From the NCBI GenBank assembly GCA_008933825.1, contig WBUF01000009.1:1-64000 (forward strand): DNA of 64,000 nucleotides, in the 5' to 3' direction. The notes below the pieces were generated by a model. That model did no database searches and was not told the origin of the DNA. It worked only from the letters and a program-made list of their open reading frames with translations. A program made the position numbers and the translations under genes. This document shows positions 1 to 8,993 of this stretch, piece after piece. Positions within the stretch are counted from its first letter, which is position 1. Each line of letters starts with the position of its first letter. Source of the stretch: Rhodocyclaceae bacterium (GTDB lineage: Bacteria > Pseudomonadota > Gammaproteobacteria > Burkholderiales > Rhodocyclaceae).

Positions 1-1
1 A

Positions 2-1495
2 CCCCCTGCCGCCACCCCGGCGCCGCAAGCCGCCCGCCATGCCGGCGGCGCGGATATCGAGACCGACATGCTCGTCCTCGGCGCCGGCCCCGGCGGCTAC
101 TCCGCCGCCTTCCGCTCGGCCGACCTCGGCCTGAAGACCGTGCTGGTCGAGCGCTACGCTTCCCTCGGCGGCGTCTGCCTCAACGTCGGCTGCATTCCCT
201 CCAAGGCGCTGCTGCACGTCGCCGCGGTGATGGAGGAAGCCGCGCACATGGCCGACTGCGGCGTGGCCTTCGCTCAGCCGAAGCTCGACCTCGACAAGCT
301 GCGCGCGCACAAGGCGAAGGTGGTCTCCAAGCTCACTGGCGGCCTCGCCGGCATGGCCAAGGCGCGCAAGGTGGACATCGTGCGCGGCTACGGCCATTTC
401 CTCGACGCCAACCACCTCGAGGTCGAGCTCACCCAGGGCGAGGGCCAGGAGAAGGCCGGCGGCAAGAAGGTGATCCGCTTCCAGAAATGCATCATCGCCG
501 CAGGCAGCAGCGCCGTGCGCCTGCCCTTCATCCCCGACGATCCGCGCATCGTCGACTCCACCGGCGCGCTGGAACTGCGCTTCGTGCCGAAACGCCTGCT
601 GGTGATCGGCGGCGGCATCATCGGCCTGGAGATGGCGACGGTGTACTCAACGCTCGGCGCGAAAGTGGATGTCGTCGAGATGCTCGACGGCCTGATGCAG
701 GGCCCCGACCGCGACCTGGTCAAGGTGTGGGAGAAGAAGAACGCCGGCCGCTTCGAGAAAGTGATGCTGAAGACGAAGACCGTCAAGGTCGAAGCGCTGA
801 AGGATGGCCTGAAGGTCTGGTTCGAGGGCGAGAAAGCGCCTGCTGAACCCCAGATGTACGACATGATCCTGCAATCCGCCGGCCGCAGACCGAACGGCAG
901 CAAGATCGGCGCCGACAAGGCCGGCGTGGCGGTGGACGCGCGCGGCTTCATCGCCGTCGACCGCCAGATGCGCACCAACGTCCCGCACATCTACGCCATC
1001 GGCGACCTCGTCGGCCAGCCGATGCTGGCGCACAAGGCGGTGCACGAGGCCCACGTCGCCGCTGAAGCGGCGGCCGGGCACAAGGCCTTCTTCGACGCCC
1101 GCGTGATTCCCGGCGTCGCCTACACCGACCCCGAAGTCACCTGGGTCGGCCTCACCGAGGACGAGGCGAAGAAACAGGGCGTCAAGGTCGGCGTCGGCAA
1201 GTTTCCCTGGGCCGCCTCCGGCCGGGCGATTGCCAACGGCCGCGACGAGGGCTTCACCAAGCTGATCTTCGACGAGTCGGAAAACGGTGGGCACCGCATC
1301 GTCGGCGGCGGCATCGTCGGCACCCACGCCGGCGACATGATCGGCGAGATCGCCCTGGCCATCGAGATGGGTGCCGACGCGGTGGACATCGGCAAGACCA
1401 TCCACCCGCACCCGACCCTGGGCGAATCCATCGGCATGGCGGCGGAGGTGTATGAGGGCAGCTGCACCGACCTGCCGCCATCGAAGAAGAAGTAA
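2..1495 (+). CDS. lpdA: Dihydrolipoamide dehydrogenase (E3), 5' partial
   Basis: Flavoprotein that reoxidises dihydrolipoamide with NAD+ in 2-oxoacid dehydrogenase complexes. The reading frame is open from base 2 through an Ala/Pro/Gln-rich stretch ending DIETD just before the Met at 68, so the gene begins upstream. Such a linker is usual when E3 carries an N-terminal lipoyl domain, as in many betaproteobacterial pyruvate dehydrogenase operons; the lipoyl domain itself is not visible here. Numbered from the Met at 68, there is a GAGPGG FAD-binding motif near residue 5, the redox disulfide CLNVGC at 37-42, a second nucleotide-binding motif GGGIIGLE near 180, and a C-terminal HPHPTLGE containing the catalytic His/Glu pair. 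aceE and aceF would be expected just upstream. Confidence 0.95.
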   Translation, partial: PPAATPAPQAARHAGGADIETDMLVLGAGPGGYSAAFRSADLGLKTVLVERYASLGGVCLNVGCIPSKALLHVAAVMEEAAHMADCGVAFAQPKLDLDKLRAHKAKVVSKLTGGLAGMAKARKVDIVRGYGHFLDANHLEVELTQGEGQEKAGGKKVIRFQKCIIAAGSSAVRLPFIPDDPRIVDSTGALELRFVPKRLLVIGGGIIGLEMATVYSTLGAKVDVVEMLDGLMQGPDRDLVKVWEKKNAGRFEKVMLKTKTVKVEALKDGLKVWFEGEKAPAEPQMYDMILQSAGRRPNGSKIGADKAGVAVDARGFIAVDRQMRTNVPHIYAIGDLVGQPMLAHKAVHEAHVAAEAAAGHKAFFDARVIPGVAYTDPEVTWVGLTEDEAKKQGVKVGVGKFPWAASGRAIANGRDEGFTKLIFDESENGGHRIVGGGIVGTHAGDMIGEIALAIEMGADAVDIGKTIHPHPTLGESIGMAAEVYEGSCTDLPPSKKK

Positions 1496-1528
1496 AATCC
1501 TGCCGAACCCATCAATCGGCAGGATGAA

Positions 1529-2191
1529 ATGACCCAGGACGAACTCAAGCAGGCGGTGGCGCGCGCCGCCATCGACTACGTGGTGCCCGGCGCCATCATC
1601 GGCGTCGGCACCGGCTCGACGGCCAACTGCTTCATCGACGAGCTCGGCAAGATCAAGGACCGCATCCCCGGCGCCGTCGCCAGCTCGGAAGCCACGGCGA
1701 AGCGGCTGGCCGGCCACGGCATCCAGGTGCTCGACCTCAACGACGTCGGCGACCTCCCGGTCTACGTCGACGGCGCCGACGAGATCGACTCCTCCATGGC
1801 GATGATCAAGGGCGGCGGCGGCGCGCTGACGCGCGAGAAGATCGTCGCCGCCGTGGCGAAAAGGTTCGTCTGCATCGCCGACGCCTCGAAGCTGGTGCAG
1901 GTGATGGGCAAGTTCCCCCTGCCGGTGGAAGTCATCCCGATGGCCCGCGCCCACGTCGCGCGCGAACTGTCGAAGCTCGGCGGCGAGCCGGTGCTGCGCG
2001 CCGGCTTCGCCACCGACAACGGCAATGTCATCCTCGACGTGAAGGGCCTTTCCATCGCCGACCCGCAGGCGCTGGAGACCCGCATCAATGCCATCGTCGG
2101 CGTCGTCACCAACGGCCTCTTCGCCCTGCGCGGGGCGGACGTCGCGCTGCTGGCCGGGGCGGACGGCGTGAAGACCCTGAAGCGCGCCTGA
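1529..2191 (+). CDS. rpiA: Ribose-5-phosphate isomerase A
   Basis: Interconverts ribose 5-phosphate and ribulose 5-phosphate in the pentose phosphate pathway and, in this organism, the Calvin cycle, where ribulose 5-phosphate feeds phosphoribulokinase. The 220-residue product matches the usual length. It shows the GVGTGSTA phosphate-binding loop near residue 26, the DGADEID active-site motif near 84 and [11 protein letters not shown] just after. The ATG at 1529 follows an AGGA-like ribosome site. It lies 33 bases after lpdA and is followed by a strong hairpin terminator, so it probably ends the transcript. The enzyme serves the Calvin block 9 kb away but is not linked to it here. Confidence 0.96.
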   Translation: MTQDELKQAVARAAIDYVVPGAIIGVGTGSTANCFIDELGKIKDRIPGAVASSEATAKRLAGHGIQVLDLNDVGDLPVYVDGADEIDSSMAMIKGGGGALTREKIVAAVAKRFVCIADASKLVQVMGKFPLPVEVIPMARAHVARELSKLGGEPVLRAGFATDNGNVILDVKGLSIADPQALETRINAIVGVVTNGLFALRGADVALLAGADGVKTLKRA

Positions 2192-2200
2192 TCGCCGTAT

Positions 2201-2219
2201 CGCAGGGACTGACTTTTGC
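2201..2219 (+). repeat. Dispersed GACTGACTTTT element, copy 1
   Basis: Reads CGCAGGGACTGACTTTTGC, ten bases after the rpiA stop and just before the terminator. It is the best-matching member of a family of ten close copies in this window. Confidence 0.7.
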
Positions 2220-2232
2220 AGCAATAAAAAAA

Positions 2233-2256
2233 CCGCGCTTCGAGCGCGGCTTTTTT
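2233..2256. terminator. Rho-independent terminator after rpiA (bidirectional)
   Basis: A 7-bp perfect stem CCGCGCT/AGCGCGG with loop TCG, flanked by an A-tract on the left and six T on the right. It can stop rpiA from the left and the yggX transcript from the right, which converge here. Confidence 0.9.
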
Positions 2257-2272
2257 GCGTTCCCGGCGAGAA

Positions 2273-2545
2273 TCAGGGCTTTGGCGGCACGTAGCCCTGC
2301 ACCTGGTCGGCACCGGTGCCGAAGAAGTGCTTCTCCATCTGCTCGGCGAGGTATTTGCGCGCCTTGGCGTCCGCGAGGTTGAGGCGGTTCTCGTTGATCA
2401 GCATGGTCTGGAACTTGATCCATTGCTGCCAGGCTTCCTTCGAAACATTCTCGAAAATGCGCTTGCCCAGTTCGCCCGGCACCGGCGGGAAGTCCATGCC
2501 CTCCGCCTCGCGGCCCAGCTTGACGCATTTCACCATGCGGCCCAT
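2273..2545 (-). CDS. yggX: Fe(2+)-trafficking protein YggX family
   Basis: A 90-residue cytosolic protein of the YggX family, which is linked to protection of iron-sulfur clusters and iron traffic. It starts [16 protein letters not shown], with the conserved Cys at residue 7, followed by the family pattern of [11 protein letters not shown] and a helical [16 protein letters not shown] segment. Length matches the family (about 90). It sits 63 bases downstream of the GGDEF gene on the same strand and converges with rpiA over the shared terminator. The family assignment is secure. The precise iron role is family knowledge, not shown by the sequence. Confidence 0.93.
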   Translation of the reverse strand: MGRMVKCVKLGREAEGMDFPPVPGELGKRIFENVSKEAWQQWIKFQTMLINENRLNLADAKARKYLAEQMEKHFFGTGADQVQGYVPPKP

Positions 2546-2608
2546 CGCGATTCCTTTCGTGTGTAAGGCGCCCGCCGTCGCGGGCTGACGGAGGCTATTC
2601 TACCGTGT

Positions 2609-4678
2609 TCAGTGCAGCTTCGCGCCGCCGTAGATCGCCCACCTGTTCTTGCCGCCCATCTTTGCCTGGTACATGGCTGAATCGGCGCGGGCGATCATTT
2701 CCTCGCTGTCGGCGGCATGCTTCGGATAGAGGGCGATGCCGAGGCTGGCGGTGAGCTGCACCTCCCGCCCGGCGAACTTGAAGCGCATGTCGGCGACCTT
2801 GCCGCCGACGCGGCGGGCAAGGCCGATCATTTCCTCCTCGTCGGCATCCGGCGCCAGGATGGCGAATTCGTCGCCGCCGATACGGAAGAAGATTTCGTTG
2901 CGGCGCACGATGGCGCCCACTTCCTCGGCCAGGCGCACCAGCACGGCATCGCCGGCCTGGTGGCCGAACTCGTCGTTGATCGGCTTGAAGCCGTCGAGGT
3001 CGATGGCGAGCAGCCCGGCCTGGCTCTTGCGGCGCGAGGCGTCGGCGATGATGCGCCCGATCTCGTCGTGGAAGCGGCGGCGGTTGTAGAGGTTGGTGAG
3101 CGGGTCGCGCTCGGCGAGACGGACGAGCTGGGCCTCGAGCTGCTTCTGGCGGGTCACGTCCTCGTAGATCCAGACGCGGCCGATATGCCGGCCCGGCTTG
3201 TCGCCGGGCACGAGGGCGGACGTGTCGGTGACGATGCGGCCGTCGCGGAACGGTATCTCGTATGGCTCGCTGATCTCCGTCCCGCTGGCGAGCACTTCCT
3301 CGACATGCTGGCGATAGCCGGCATCGTCGCTGCGCAGGTGCGCCGTGCGGTCGAGCATGCCGCTGTCGCGCAGGCCGATCAGGTTCTCGTCGCGCGGCAG
3401 CTGGCAGATGTCGCGCATGGCGTCGTTGAAATAGACGACGCGCTGGTTGCCGTCAACGAAGAGCACGCCGATCTTCATGACGTTGAGCAGCGCATCGAGG
3501 CGTGCGCGTTCCTCGTTGCTGACGGTGAGGTAATACTCCTTCAGCGCCTGGGTGCGGCGCAGTTCCACCACGGTGTCGAGCAGCTTGAGCTCGGCCTCCT
3601 TGCGCGCCTGGATCTCGTCGCCGGAGACGCGCAGGCCAAGGTATTCCCCCTGCGGGCCGTGGATCGGCTGCCAGTTGATCACGGTCCACACGATGCTGCC
3701 GTCCTTGCGCCTGAGGCGCACCTCGAAGTTGTCCCCGCTGCTGCCGCGCAAGGCCTTGAGCGCCACCTCCAGGGCAAGCTTGCGGTCCTTCTCGAAGACC
3801 AGCATGTCGACCAGGCTGTTCGACAGCAGGCACTCGAGCGGCGCATAGCCGGTGATGCGCTCCACGGAGCGGTTGATCCAGATCAGGCGGCCGCGCGGAT
3901 TGAACCAGGCTTCGACGCCGTAAGTGTAGTCGGCGATGGCGTGGAAGCGCGCCTCGCTTTTCTTGAGCGCCTCGACGCGCTCGTCGAGCGCCTGCGCCAT
4001 GCGGTTGAAGGCGCGCGTCAGCCGGCCGATCTCGTCATTGCCGCCTGCCGGCAGTCGCACGTCGGCCGCTCCGCTCTCGAGGGCCGCGACGCCCTGCTGC
4101 AGCACGCGCAGGTTGCGCATCAGCCAGTAGCTGACGAAGGCGAGCAGGACCGCCGTGAGCACCAGCGCCGCCCAGCCGATGGCGGTGCTCTGCCACAGCA
4201 GGTTGGCGCTGGCCTGGCGCAGAAACCGGGTGTCGATGCCGAAATGCGCGCTGCCGACCTCGCGCTCGCCGAGGCGCAGCGTCACCATGCCGTCGAAGCG
4301 CACCGCCTCGCGCGGCAGCTGGGCGAAGTCCAGCACGGGCACTGGCAGGGGGGCGAGCGGATCCCGCCCTTCCGCCGCGACGACGCGCCCCGTCTCGTCC
4401 CGCAGCACGAGGTAACTCATGTCCTTCTGCCGCGCCAGCTGGGCAACCAGGCTCGTCAGTCGAACGTAATCGCGCTCGGCCAGCGGCAGCGCCAGCGAGG
4501 CGCCATAGAGCGCCTGCAGTTCTGCGAGGTGGCTGTTTTCGCGCGCCAGCAAGGCCTCATCGAGCAGCCGCACGCTGTTCGCCGCCAGCATCCAGAGCCC
4601 CAGCACCAGGGCGACGCAGGCTGCTGCGATCAGGCGCAGGCGCAGCGAGAAGGTGATGCCCTTGAGGGCTTCGAGCAT
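2609..4678 (-). CDS. Membrane diguanylate cyclase (HAMP-PAS-PAS-GGDEF)
   Basis: Predicted to make cyclic di-GMP in response to a periplasmic or PAS-sensed signal. The ATG at 4678 was chosen because an AAGGGGG ribosome site precedes it; a longer in-frame start at 4705 would overlap argA. The 689 residues hold a transmembrane helix near 14-36, a periplasmic segment of about 130 residues, a second helix near 165-187, a HAMP region, two PAS-like regions (about 245-365 and 395-510) and a C-terminal GGDEF domain. The active motif RIGGDEFAI is intact. The inhibitory-site position reads RRNE, not RxxD, so product inhibition may be weak. No EAL domain follows. It starts ten bases after the argA stop, so the two are probably cotranscribed. 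Confidence 0.88.
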   Translation of the reverse strand: MLEALKGITFSLRLRLIAAACVALVLGLWMLAANSVRLLDEALLARENSHLAELQALYGASLALPLAERDYVRLTSLVAQLARQKDMSYLVLRDETGRVVAAEGRDPLAPLPVPVLDFAQLPREAVRFDGMVTLRLGEREVGSAHFGIDTRFLRQASANLLWQSTAIGWAALVLTAVLLAFVSYWLMRNLRVLQQGVAALESGAADVRLPAGGNDEIGRLTRAFNRMAQALDERVEALKKSEARFHAIADYTYGVEAWFNPRGRLIWINRSVERITGYAPLECLLSNSLVDMLVFEKDRKLALEVALKALRGSSGDNFEVRLRRKDGSIVWTVINWQPIHGPQGEYLGLRVSGDEIQARKEAELKLLDTVVELRRTQALKEYYLTVSNEERARLDALLNVMKIGVLFVDGNQRVVYFNDAMRDICQLPRDENLIGLRDSGMLDRTAHLRSDDAGYRQHVEEVLASGTEISEPYEIPFRDGRIVTDTSALVPGDKPGRHIGRVWIYEDVTRQKQLEAQLVRLAERDPLTNLYNRRRFHDEIGRIIADASRRKSQAGLLAIDLDGFKPINDEFGHQAGDAVLVRLAEEVGAIVRRNEIFFRIGGDEFAILAPDADEEEMIGLARRVGGKVADMRFKFAGREVQLTASLGIALYPKHAADSEEMIARADSAMYQAKMGGKNRWAIYGGAKLH

Positions 4679-4688
4679 GATTGCCCCC

Positions 4689-6011
4689 TTACAAGGCCTT
4701 GCCAAGCACCTTGGAACGACGCTGCCAGTTGTACAGTTCCCGCTTCTCGCGCGGCAGCGAGTCGACGCCGGCCTCCTTGAAGCCGCGCTCGATGAACCAG
4801 TGTGCGGTGCGCGTGGTCAGCACGAACAGCCTCTTCAGGCCCGCTTTCCTGGCCCTGCGCTCCATGTAGTGCAGCAGCTGCTCGCCGTAGCCGAGGCGGC
4901 GGTAGTCGGGGTTGACCGCCAGGCAGGCGAGTTCCGCCGCGCGATCGCGGCTGAACGGATAGAGCGCCGCGCAGCCGAGGATCACGCCGTCGTGCTCGAG
5001 CACGGAAAAGCGCCCGATCTCCATTTCCAGCCGCTCGCGGCCGCGCCGCACCAGCGTGCCGTCGGCCTCCAGCGGGGCTATCAGGCCGACGATGGCGGCG
5101 ACGTCGTCGATGGTCGCCTCGCGCAGCTGCGCCAGCGGGTCGCGCGTGACGACGGTGCCGACGCCTTCATGGGTAAACAGCTCCAGCAGCAATCCGCCAT
5201 CGACGTCGCGGTCGACCAGGTGGGCGCGCTTGACGCCGGCGCGCGTGGCGCGCACGCAGCAGGGCAGGTAGAGGCCGAGGTCCTCGGTCAGGCGCTTCGG
5301 CTTCTTCAGCAGTTGCGCGGCCTCGTCGGCGGTGATCGCCTCGATCAGCCGGCCGCGCGCGTCGGTGACGCCGGGCGCGTCGCACAGAAAGATCAGCTTC
5401 TCGGCCTGCAGGGAGACGGCGACCGCCTCGGCCACCTCTTCCAGGCTGAGGTTGAAGATTTCGCCGGCCGGCGAGACGCCGATCGGGCTGATCAGCACCA
5501 CGTTGTTCTGGTCGAGGTCGGCGCTGATCTCCTCGGCAACGATCTTGCGCACCGCGCCGGTGTACTGGTAGTCGACGCCGCCCACCACGCCGACCGGCTT
5601 GGCGGTGATGAAGTTGCCGCCGGTCACGCGCATGTAGGCGCCGGCCATCGGCGTGTTGGGCAGGCCCTGCGAGAGCAGCGCCTCGATTTCCAGGCGGGTG
5701 ACGCCCATCGCCGCCTTGACGCACTCCAGCGCCGCGGCGTCGGTGACGCGCAGACCCTTGTGGTACTTCGCCTTGAGGCCGCGCCGCGTGAGCTCCGCCT
5801 CGATCTGCGGCCGCGCACCGTGTACCAGCACCAGACGGATGCCCAGCGCCGCGAGCAGGTTGCAGTCCTGCGCCAGGGCCTGGGCGAGCGCGCCCTGCGC
5901 CACCTCGCCATCGAAGCCGATGACGAAGGTGCGCTCGCGAAAGGCGTGGATGTACGGCGCCGCCTGGCGGAACCAGGAAACGTAATGCCGCGGAGATTCG
6001 GGTGCCGTCAT
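4689..6011 (-). CDS. argA: Amino-acid N-acetyltransferase (N-acetylglutamate synthase)
   Basis: First committed step of arginine synthesis: acetyl-CoA plus glutamate gives N-acetylglutamate. The 440-residue protein has an N-terminal amino-acid-kinase-like domain (about 20-285) that carries arginine feedback control in this family, and a C-terminal GNAT domain (about 295-440) with NPDYRRLGYGEQLL as the acetyl-CoA site. The start at 6011 (MTAPESPRHYVSWFRQ) matches the usual N-terminus; an in-frame TTG at 6050 behind GGGAGGG would add 13 residues and cannot be excluded. argH is also in this window (55502), but the two are unlinked. Confidence 0.94.
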   Translation of the reverse strand: MTAPESPRHYVSWFRQAAPYIHAFRERTFVIGFDGEVAQGALAQALAQDCNLLAALGIRLVLVHGARPQIEAELTRRGLKAKYHKGLRVTDAAALECVKAAMGVTRLEIEALLSQGLPNTPMAGAYMRVTGGNFITAKPVGVVGGVDYQYTGAVRKIVAEEISADLDQNNVVLISPIGVSPAGEIFNLSLEEVAEAVAVSLQAEKLIFLCDAPGVTDARGRLIEAITADEAAQLLKKPKRLTEDLGLYLPCCVRATRAGVKRAHLVDRDVDGGLLLELFTHEGVGTVVTRDPLAQLREATIDDVAAIVGLIAPLEADGTLVRRGRERLEMEIGRFSVLEHDGVILGCAALYPFSRDRAAELACLAVNPDYRRLGYGEQLLHYMERRARKAGLKRLFVLTTRTAHWFIERGFKEAGVDSLPREKRELYNWQRRSKVLGKAL

Positions 6012-6160
6012 GTCGCTACGCCGAGAATATTCATCAAGCAACCCTCCCAAGCCAATGTTTTGCTTGAATTTTAACTTATGATAACGGCAAGGGGGCGGAA
6101 ATATTTCACGCTACCGTGCCGTTGCCCCCGACGAATCGGCCACTCGTCGGCACAGGGGCC

Positions 6161-7648
6161 CTAATCGAGCGCGTCCTCCAGCCGGTCGCACAGGGTCTTC
6201 AGCACCTTGATGCGGGCATGCAGCTTGTCGTTCGCCTCGACCAGGGTCCAGGGGGCGATCTCGGTGCTGGTACGGTCGATCATGTCGCAGACGGCATGCT
6301 GATAGTCGTCCCATTTCTTGCGGTTGCGCCAGTCTTCGGCCGTGATCTTGAAACGCTTGAAGCGGGTCTTCTCGCGTTCCTTGAAGCGCTTCAACTGTTC
6401 CTCCGCCGTGATGGCCAGCCAGAATTTGGCGACGATGGCGCCGCTGCGTACCATCTGGTCCTCGAAGTCGTTGATCTCCGCGTAGGCGCGCATCCAGTCC
6501 GCCTCCGGAGCGAAGCCCTCGACGCGCTCGACCAGCACGCGGCCGTACCAGGAGCGGTCGAAAATGGTGACGCGGCCGACGCGCGGCACGTGGCGCCAGA
6601 AGCGCCACAGGTAGGGCTGGGCGCGTTCCTCCTCGGTGGGCGCGGCGATCGGGACGATCTGGTACTGGCGAGCGTCGAGCGCGCCGGTGATGCGCCGGAT
6701 GCTGCCGCCCTTGCCGGCGGCGTCCGAGCCCTCGAAGACGACGATCAGCGAGCGCTCCTTGAATTTCGGGTGGCGCGTGAGCAGGTTCAGCCGGCCCTGG
6801 TATTTCTCCAGCGCCTTGTCGAACTTCTTCTTGCTCAGCGCCAGCTTCATGTCCAGCGAATTGATGAGGTCGCGCCGGTCGGCGGCGGGCGGCGGCGGCG
6901 GCGCGCTGAGGGCAACGCGCCGCGCGCCCTTCTTTTCCTGGGCGACGCGTTTTTGCATGGCATCGAGCAGGATCTTCGCCACCGTGAGGTAGCGGTATTG
7001 CTCGTCGACGCCCTCGACGACGTTCCACGGCGCCACGCCGGTGCTGGTGTGGCGCAGGGCACGCTCGGAGACGGCGCGGAACTTGTCGTAGATGGCGAAG
7101 TGCTCCCAGTCGGCCTGGGTCACCCGCCAGCGCGTGTCCTTGTCCTTCTCCAGCGCCTTGAGGCGCTTCCTCTGCGCATCCTTGGAGAGGTGGAACCAGA
7201 ACTTGAGGATCAGCGCGCCCTCGTCGGAGAGCATCTGTTCGAAGCGGTTGATCTCCTCGATGGACTGGTCGAGGTCGGCAGCCTTGGCCTTTTTCAGCAC
7301 GCGGTTGACGATGGGGTCGGTGTACCAGTTGCCGAAGAGGATGCCGATCTTGCCCTTCGGCGGCAGGGCGCGCCAGAAGCGCCACATGAAGGGCCGTTCG
7401 CGCTCCTCGTCGGAGGGCGGCGGGAAGGCGTGGGTCTGGATGTGGCGCGGATCCATCCAGGCGTTGAGGAGATTCACCGTCTCGCCCTTGCCGGCGCCAT
7501 CGACGCCGTTGATGAGGATGATGACCGGGAATTTCCTCAGCTCGCCGACGTCGAATTGCGCATCGAGCAGGTCGGCGCGCAGCTTCGGCGCCTCCTTGTC
7601 GAAGGCCTCTTTGCCGATCTTGTGCCCCAGCTCCGCCGATTCGAACAT
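6161..7648 (-). CDS. pap: Polyphosphate:AMP phosphotransferase, tandem PPK2 domains
   Basis: Likely phosphorylates AMP (class II PPK2 activity) using polyphosphate, yielding ADP. The 495-residue protein has two PPK2 domains in tandem, as in characterised Pap enzymes. The first has Walker A VDGAGKGE but reads FGNWYTDP where a Walker B/lid motif is expected. The second has Walker A SDAAGKGG and an intact FDRSWYGRVLVER. The second half is therefore probably the catalytic one. The start at 7648 (MFESAELGHKI) has a good AAGGGGA ribosome site. It begins 11 bases after the rsmE stop, suggesting cotranscription. Confidence 0.92.
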   Translation of the reverse strand: MFESAELGHKIGKEAFDKEAPKLRADLLDAQFDVGELRKFPVIILINGVDGAGKGETVNLLNAWMDPRHIQTHAFPPPSDEERERPFMWRFWRALPPKGKIGILFGNWYTDPIVNRVLKKAKAADLDQSIEEINRFEQMLSDEGALILKFWFHLSKDAQRKRLKALEKDKDTRWRVTQADWEHFAIYDKFRAVSERALRHTSTGVAPWNVVEGVDEQYRYLTVAKILLDAMQKRVAQEKKGARRVALSAPPPPPAADRRDLINSLDMKLALSKKKFDKALEKYQGRLNLLTRHPKFKERSLIVVFEGSDAAGKGGSIRRITGALDARQYQIVPIAAPTEEERAQPYLWRFWRHVPRVGRVTIFDRSWYGRVLVERVEGFAPEADWMRAYAEINDFEDQMVRSGAIVAKFWLAITAEEQLKRFKEREKTRFKRFKITAEDWRNRKKWDDYQHAVCDMIDRTSTEIAPWTLVEANDKLHARIKVLKTLCDRLEDALD

Positions 7649-7659
7649 GGTCGTTCCCC

Positions 7660-8388
7660 TTAAAGATCGCCGCAAAGCGCGCCCAGCGCGGCCAGCGCGG
7701 CCGGACCCGCGGTTTCCGTGCGCAGGACGCGCGGGCCGAGCGACAGGTCCGCGAATCCTGCCAGCCGGGCCGCCGCCGCCTCCTCCGCTTCCAGCCCGCC
7801 TTCGGGCCCGATCAGCAGCAGGAAGCCATTCGTGCCGGCCAGTTCGCGCGGCCGGCGCCCGCCCTGGGGCGAGAGCAGCAGCCGCTGCGTTTCATTGTCC
7901 GGCGGCAGGCGGCCAAGCCATTGCCGCAGATCAAGAACCGGTGCAATTGGCGGCACCCGGTTGCGGCCGCACTGCTCGCAGGAAGAGACCGCCACCTGCT
8001 GCCAGTGGGCGACGCGGCGCTCGGCGCGCTCGCCGGCCAGACGCACCACGCTGCGGGCGGCCAGCAGCGGCTGGATGCGCGCGACGCCCAGTTCGACGGC
8101 CTTCTGCACGACGAAGTCCATCTTGTCGGCCGAGGGCAGCGCCTGCGCCAGGGTGAGGTCGAGCGGCGACTCGCGCTCGCCGGAATCCCATTCGGCCAGT
8201 TGCACGCGCACGCCGCGGCCGGCCACGGCGATGCGGCCGGGGTATGCGCCGCCCTCGCCGTTGAAGAGCACGACGGCATCGCCGACGCCGAGGCGCAGCA
8301 CGCGCAGGGCGTGATGCGCGACGGCGGGCGGCAGGTCGGCAAGACTGTTCGCTGCGAGCGGCTGCGGGCAGAAGAAGCGCGGAATCAT
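7660..8388 (-). CDS. rsmE: 16S rRNA m3U1498 methyltransferase
   Basis: Methylates U1498 of 16S rRNA using S-adenosylmethionine. The 242-residue product begins MIPRFFCPQPL at 8388, the family's usual N-terminus; the frame extends 13 codons further upstream without support. It has the N-terminal PUA-like region (HHALRVLRLGVGD) and the C-terminal SPOUT knot with LLIGPEGGLE and LGPRVLRTETA, the cofactor-binding signature. It is divergent from the thioredoxin-like gene at 8436, with only 47 bases between the two starts. Confidence 0.95.
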   Translation of the reverse strand: MIPRFFCPQPLAANSLADLPPAVAHHALRVLRLGVGDAVVLFNGEGGAYPGRIAVAGRGVRVQLAEWDSGERESPLDLTLAQALPSADKMDFVVQKAVELGVARIQPLLAARSVVRLAGERAERRVAHWQQVAVSSCEQCGRNRVPPIAPVLDLRQWLGRLPPDNETQRLLLSPQGGRRPRELAGTNGFLLLIGPEGGLEAEEAAAARLAGFADLSLGPRVLRTETAGPAALAALGALCGDL

Positions 8389-8435
8389 CGTGCTATTATT
8401 CCGCAGCCTTCGCATTTTTCCCACCACTGTCCGCC

Positions 8436-8993
8436 ATGGTCAGCCTCACCACACCCGTCTGCGACTTCGGCTGGAAGGCCCCCGACTTCGACCTGCCCGG
8501 CACCGACGGCCGCTGCCACAGCCTGGCCAGCAGCCGCGGGCCGAACGGCCTGCTGGTGATGTTCATCTGCAACCACTGCCCCTACGTCAAGGCGGTGCTC
8601 GACCGCATCGTGCGCGACTGCCGCGAACTGGCGACGCACGGGATCGGGTCGATCGCCGTCATGTCGAACGACCCGGCCGACTATCCTGAGGACGCCTGGG
8701 ACAACATGGTGGCAGTGTCGAATCGCATGGAATTCCCCTTCCCCTACGTCCTCGACGCGACGCAGGAGGTGGCGAAGGCCTACGGCGCGGTATGCACGCC
8801 CGACTTCTTCGGCTTCAACGCCGCCCTTGAACTGCAGTACCGCGGCCGCCTCGACGCCTCGCGGAAAGAGTCAGTCCCGGCGGCACGGCGCGAGCTCTTC
8901 GAGGCCATGCTGCAGGTGGCGCAAACCGGCGAGGGGCCGCGCGAGCAGATCCCCAGCCTGGGCTGCTCGATCAAATGGAAGAACCCGTCTTGA
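8436..8993 (+). CDS. Thioredoxin-like (AhpC/TSA-type) redox protein
   Basis: A 185-residue cytosolic thioredoxin-fold protein without a signal peptide. It has a peroxiredoxin-like opening (APDFDLPGTDG) and a CNHCPYVK active site at about residues 45-52, so a CxxC pair is present. This fits the 'thioredoxin family protein' group found in many proteobacteria, whose substrate is unknown. Its last 19 bases overlap the next gene's ATG. A copy of the dispersed GACTGAC element (minus orientation) lies inside its coding region at 8864-8880, encoding KESVP. Confidence 0.85.
   Translation: MVSLTTPVCDFGWKAPDFDLPGTDGRCHSLASSRGPNGLLVMFICNHCPYVKAVLDRIVRDCRELATHGIGSIAVMSNDPADYPEDAWDNMVAVSNRMEFPFPYVLDATQEVAKAYGAVCTPDFFGFNAALELQYRGRLDASRKESVPAARRELFEAMLQVAQTGEGPREQIPSLGCSIKWKNPS
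8864..8880 (-). repeat. Dispersed GACTGAC element, copy 2
   Basis: On the minus strand it reads CCGGGACTGACTCTTTC, one base off the T-tract of the consensus. It lies inside the thioredoxin-like gene, antisense to it. Confidence 0.5.

Noticed and set aside
2717-4780. 687-residue plus-strand frame over the GGDEF gene
   Set aside because: No motif; the minus strand has GGDEF, HAMP and a good ribosome site.
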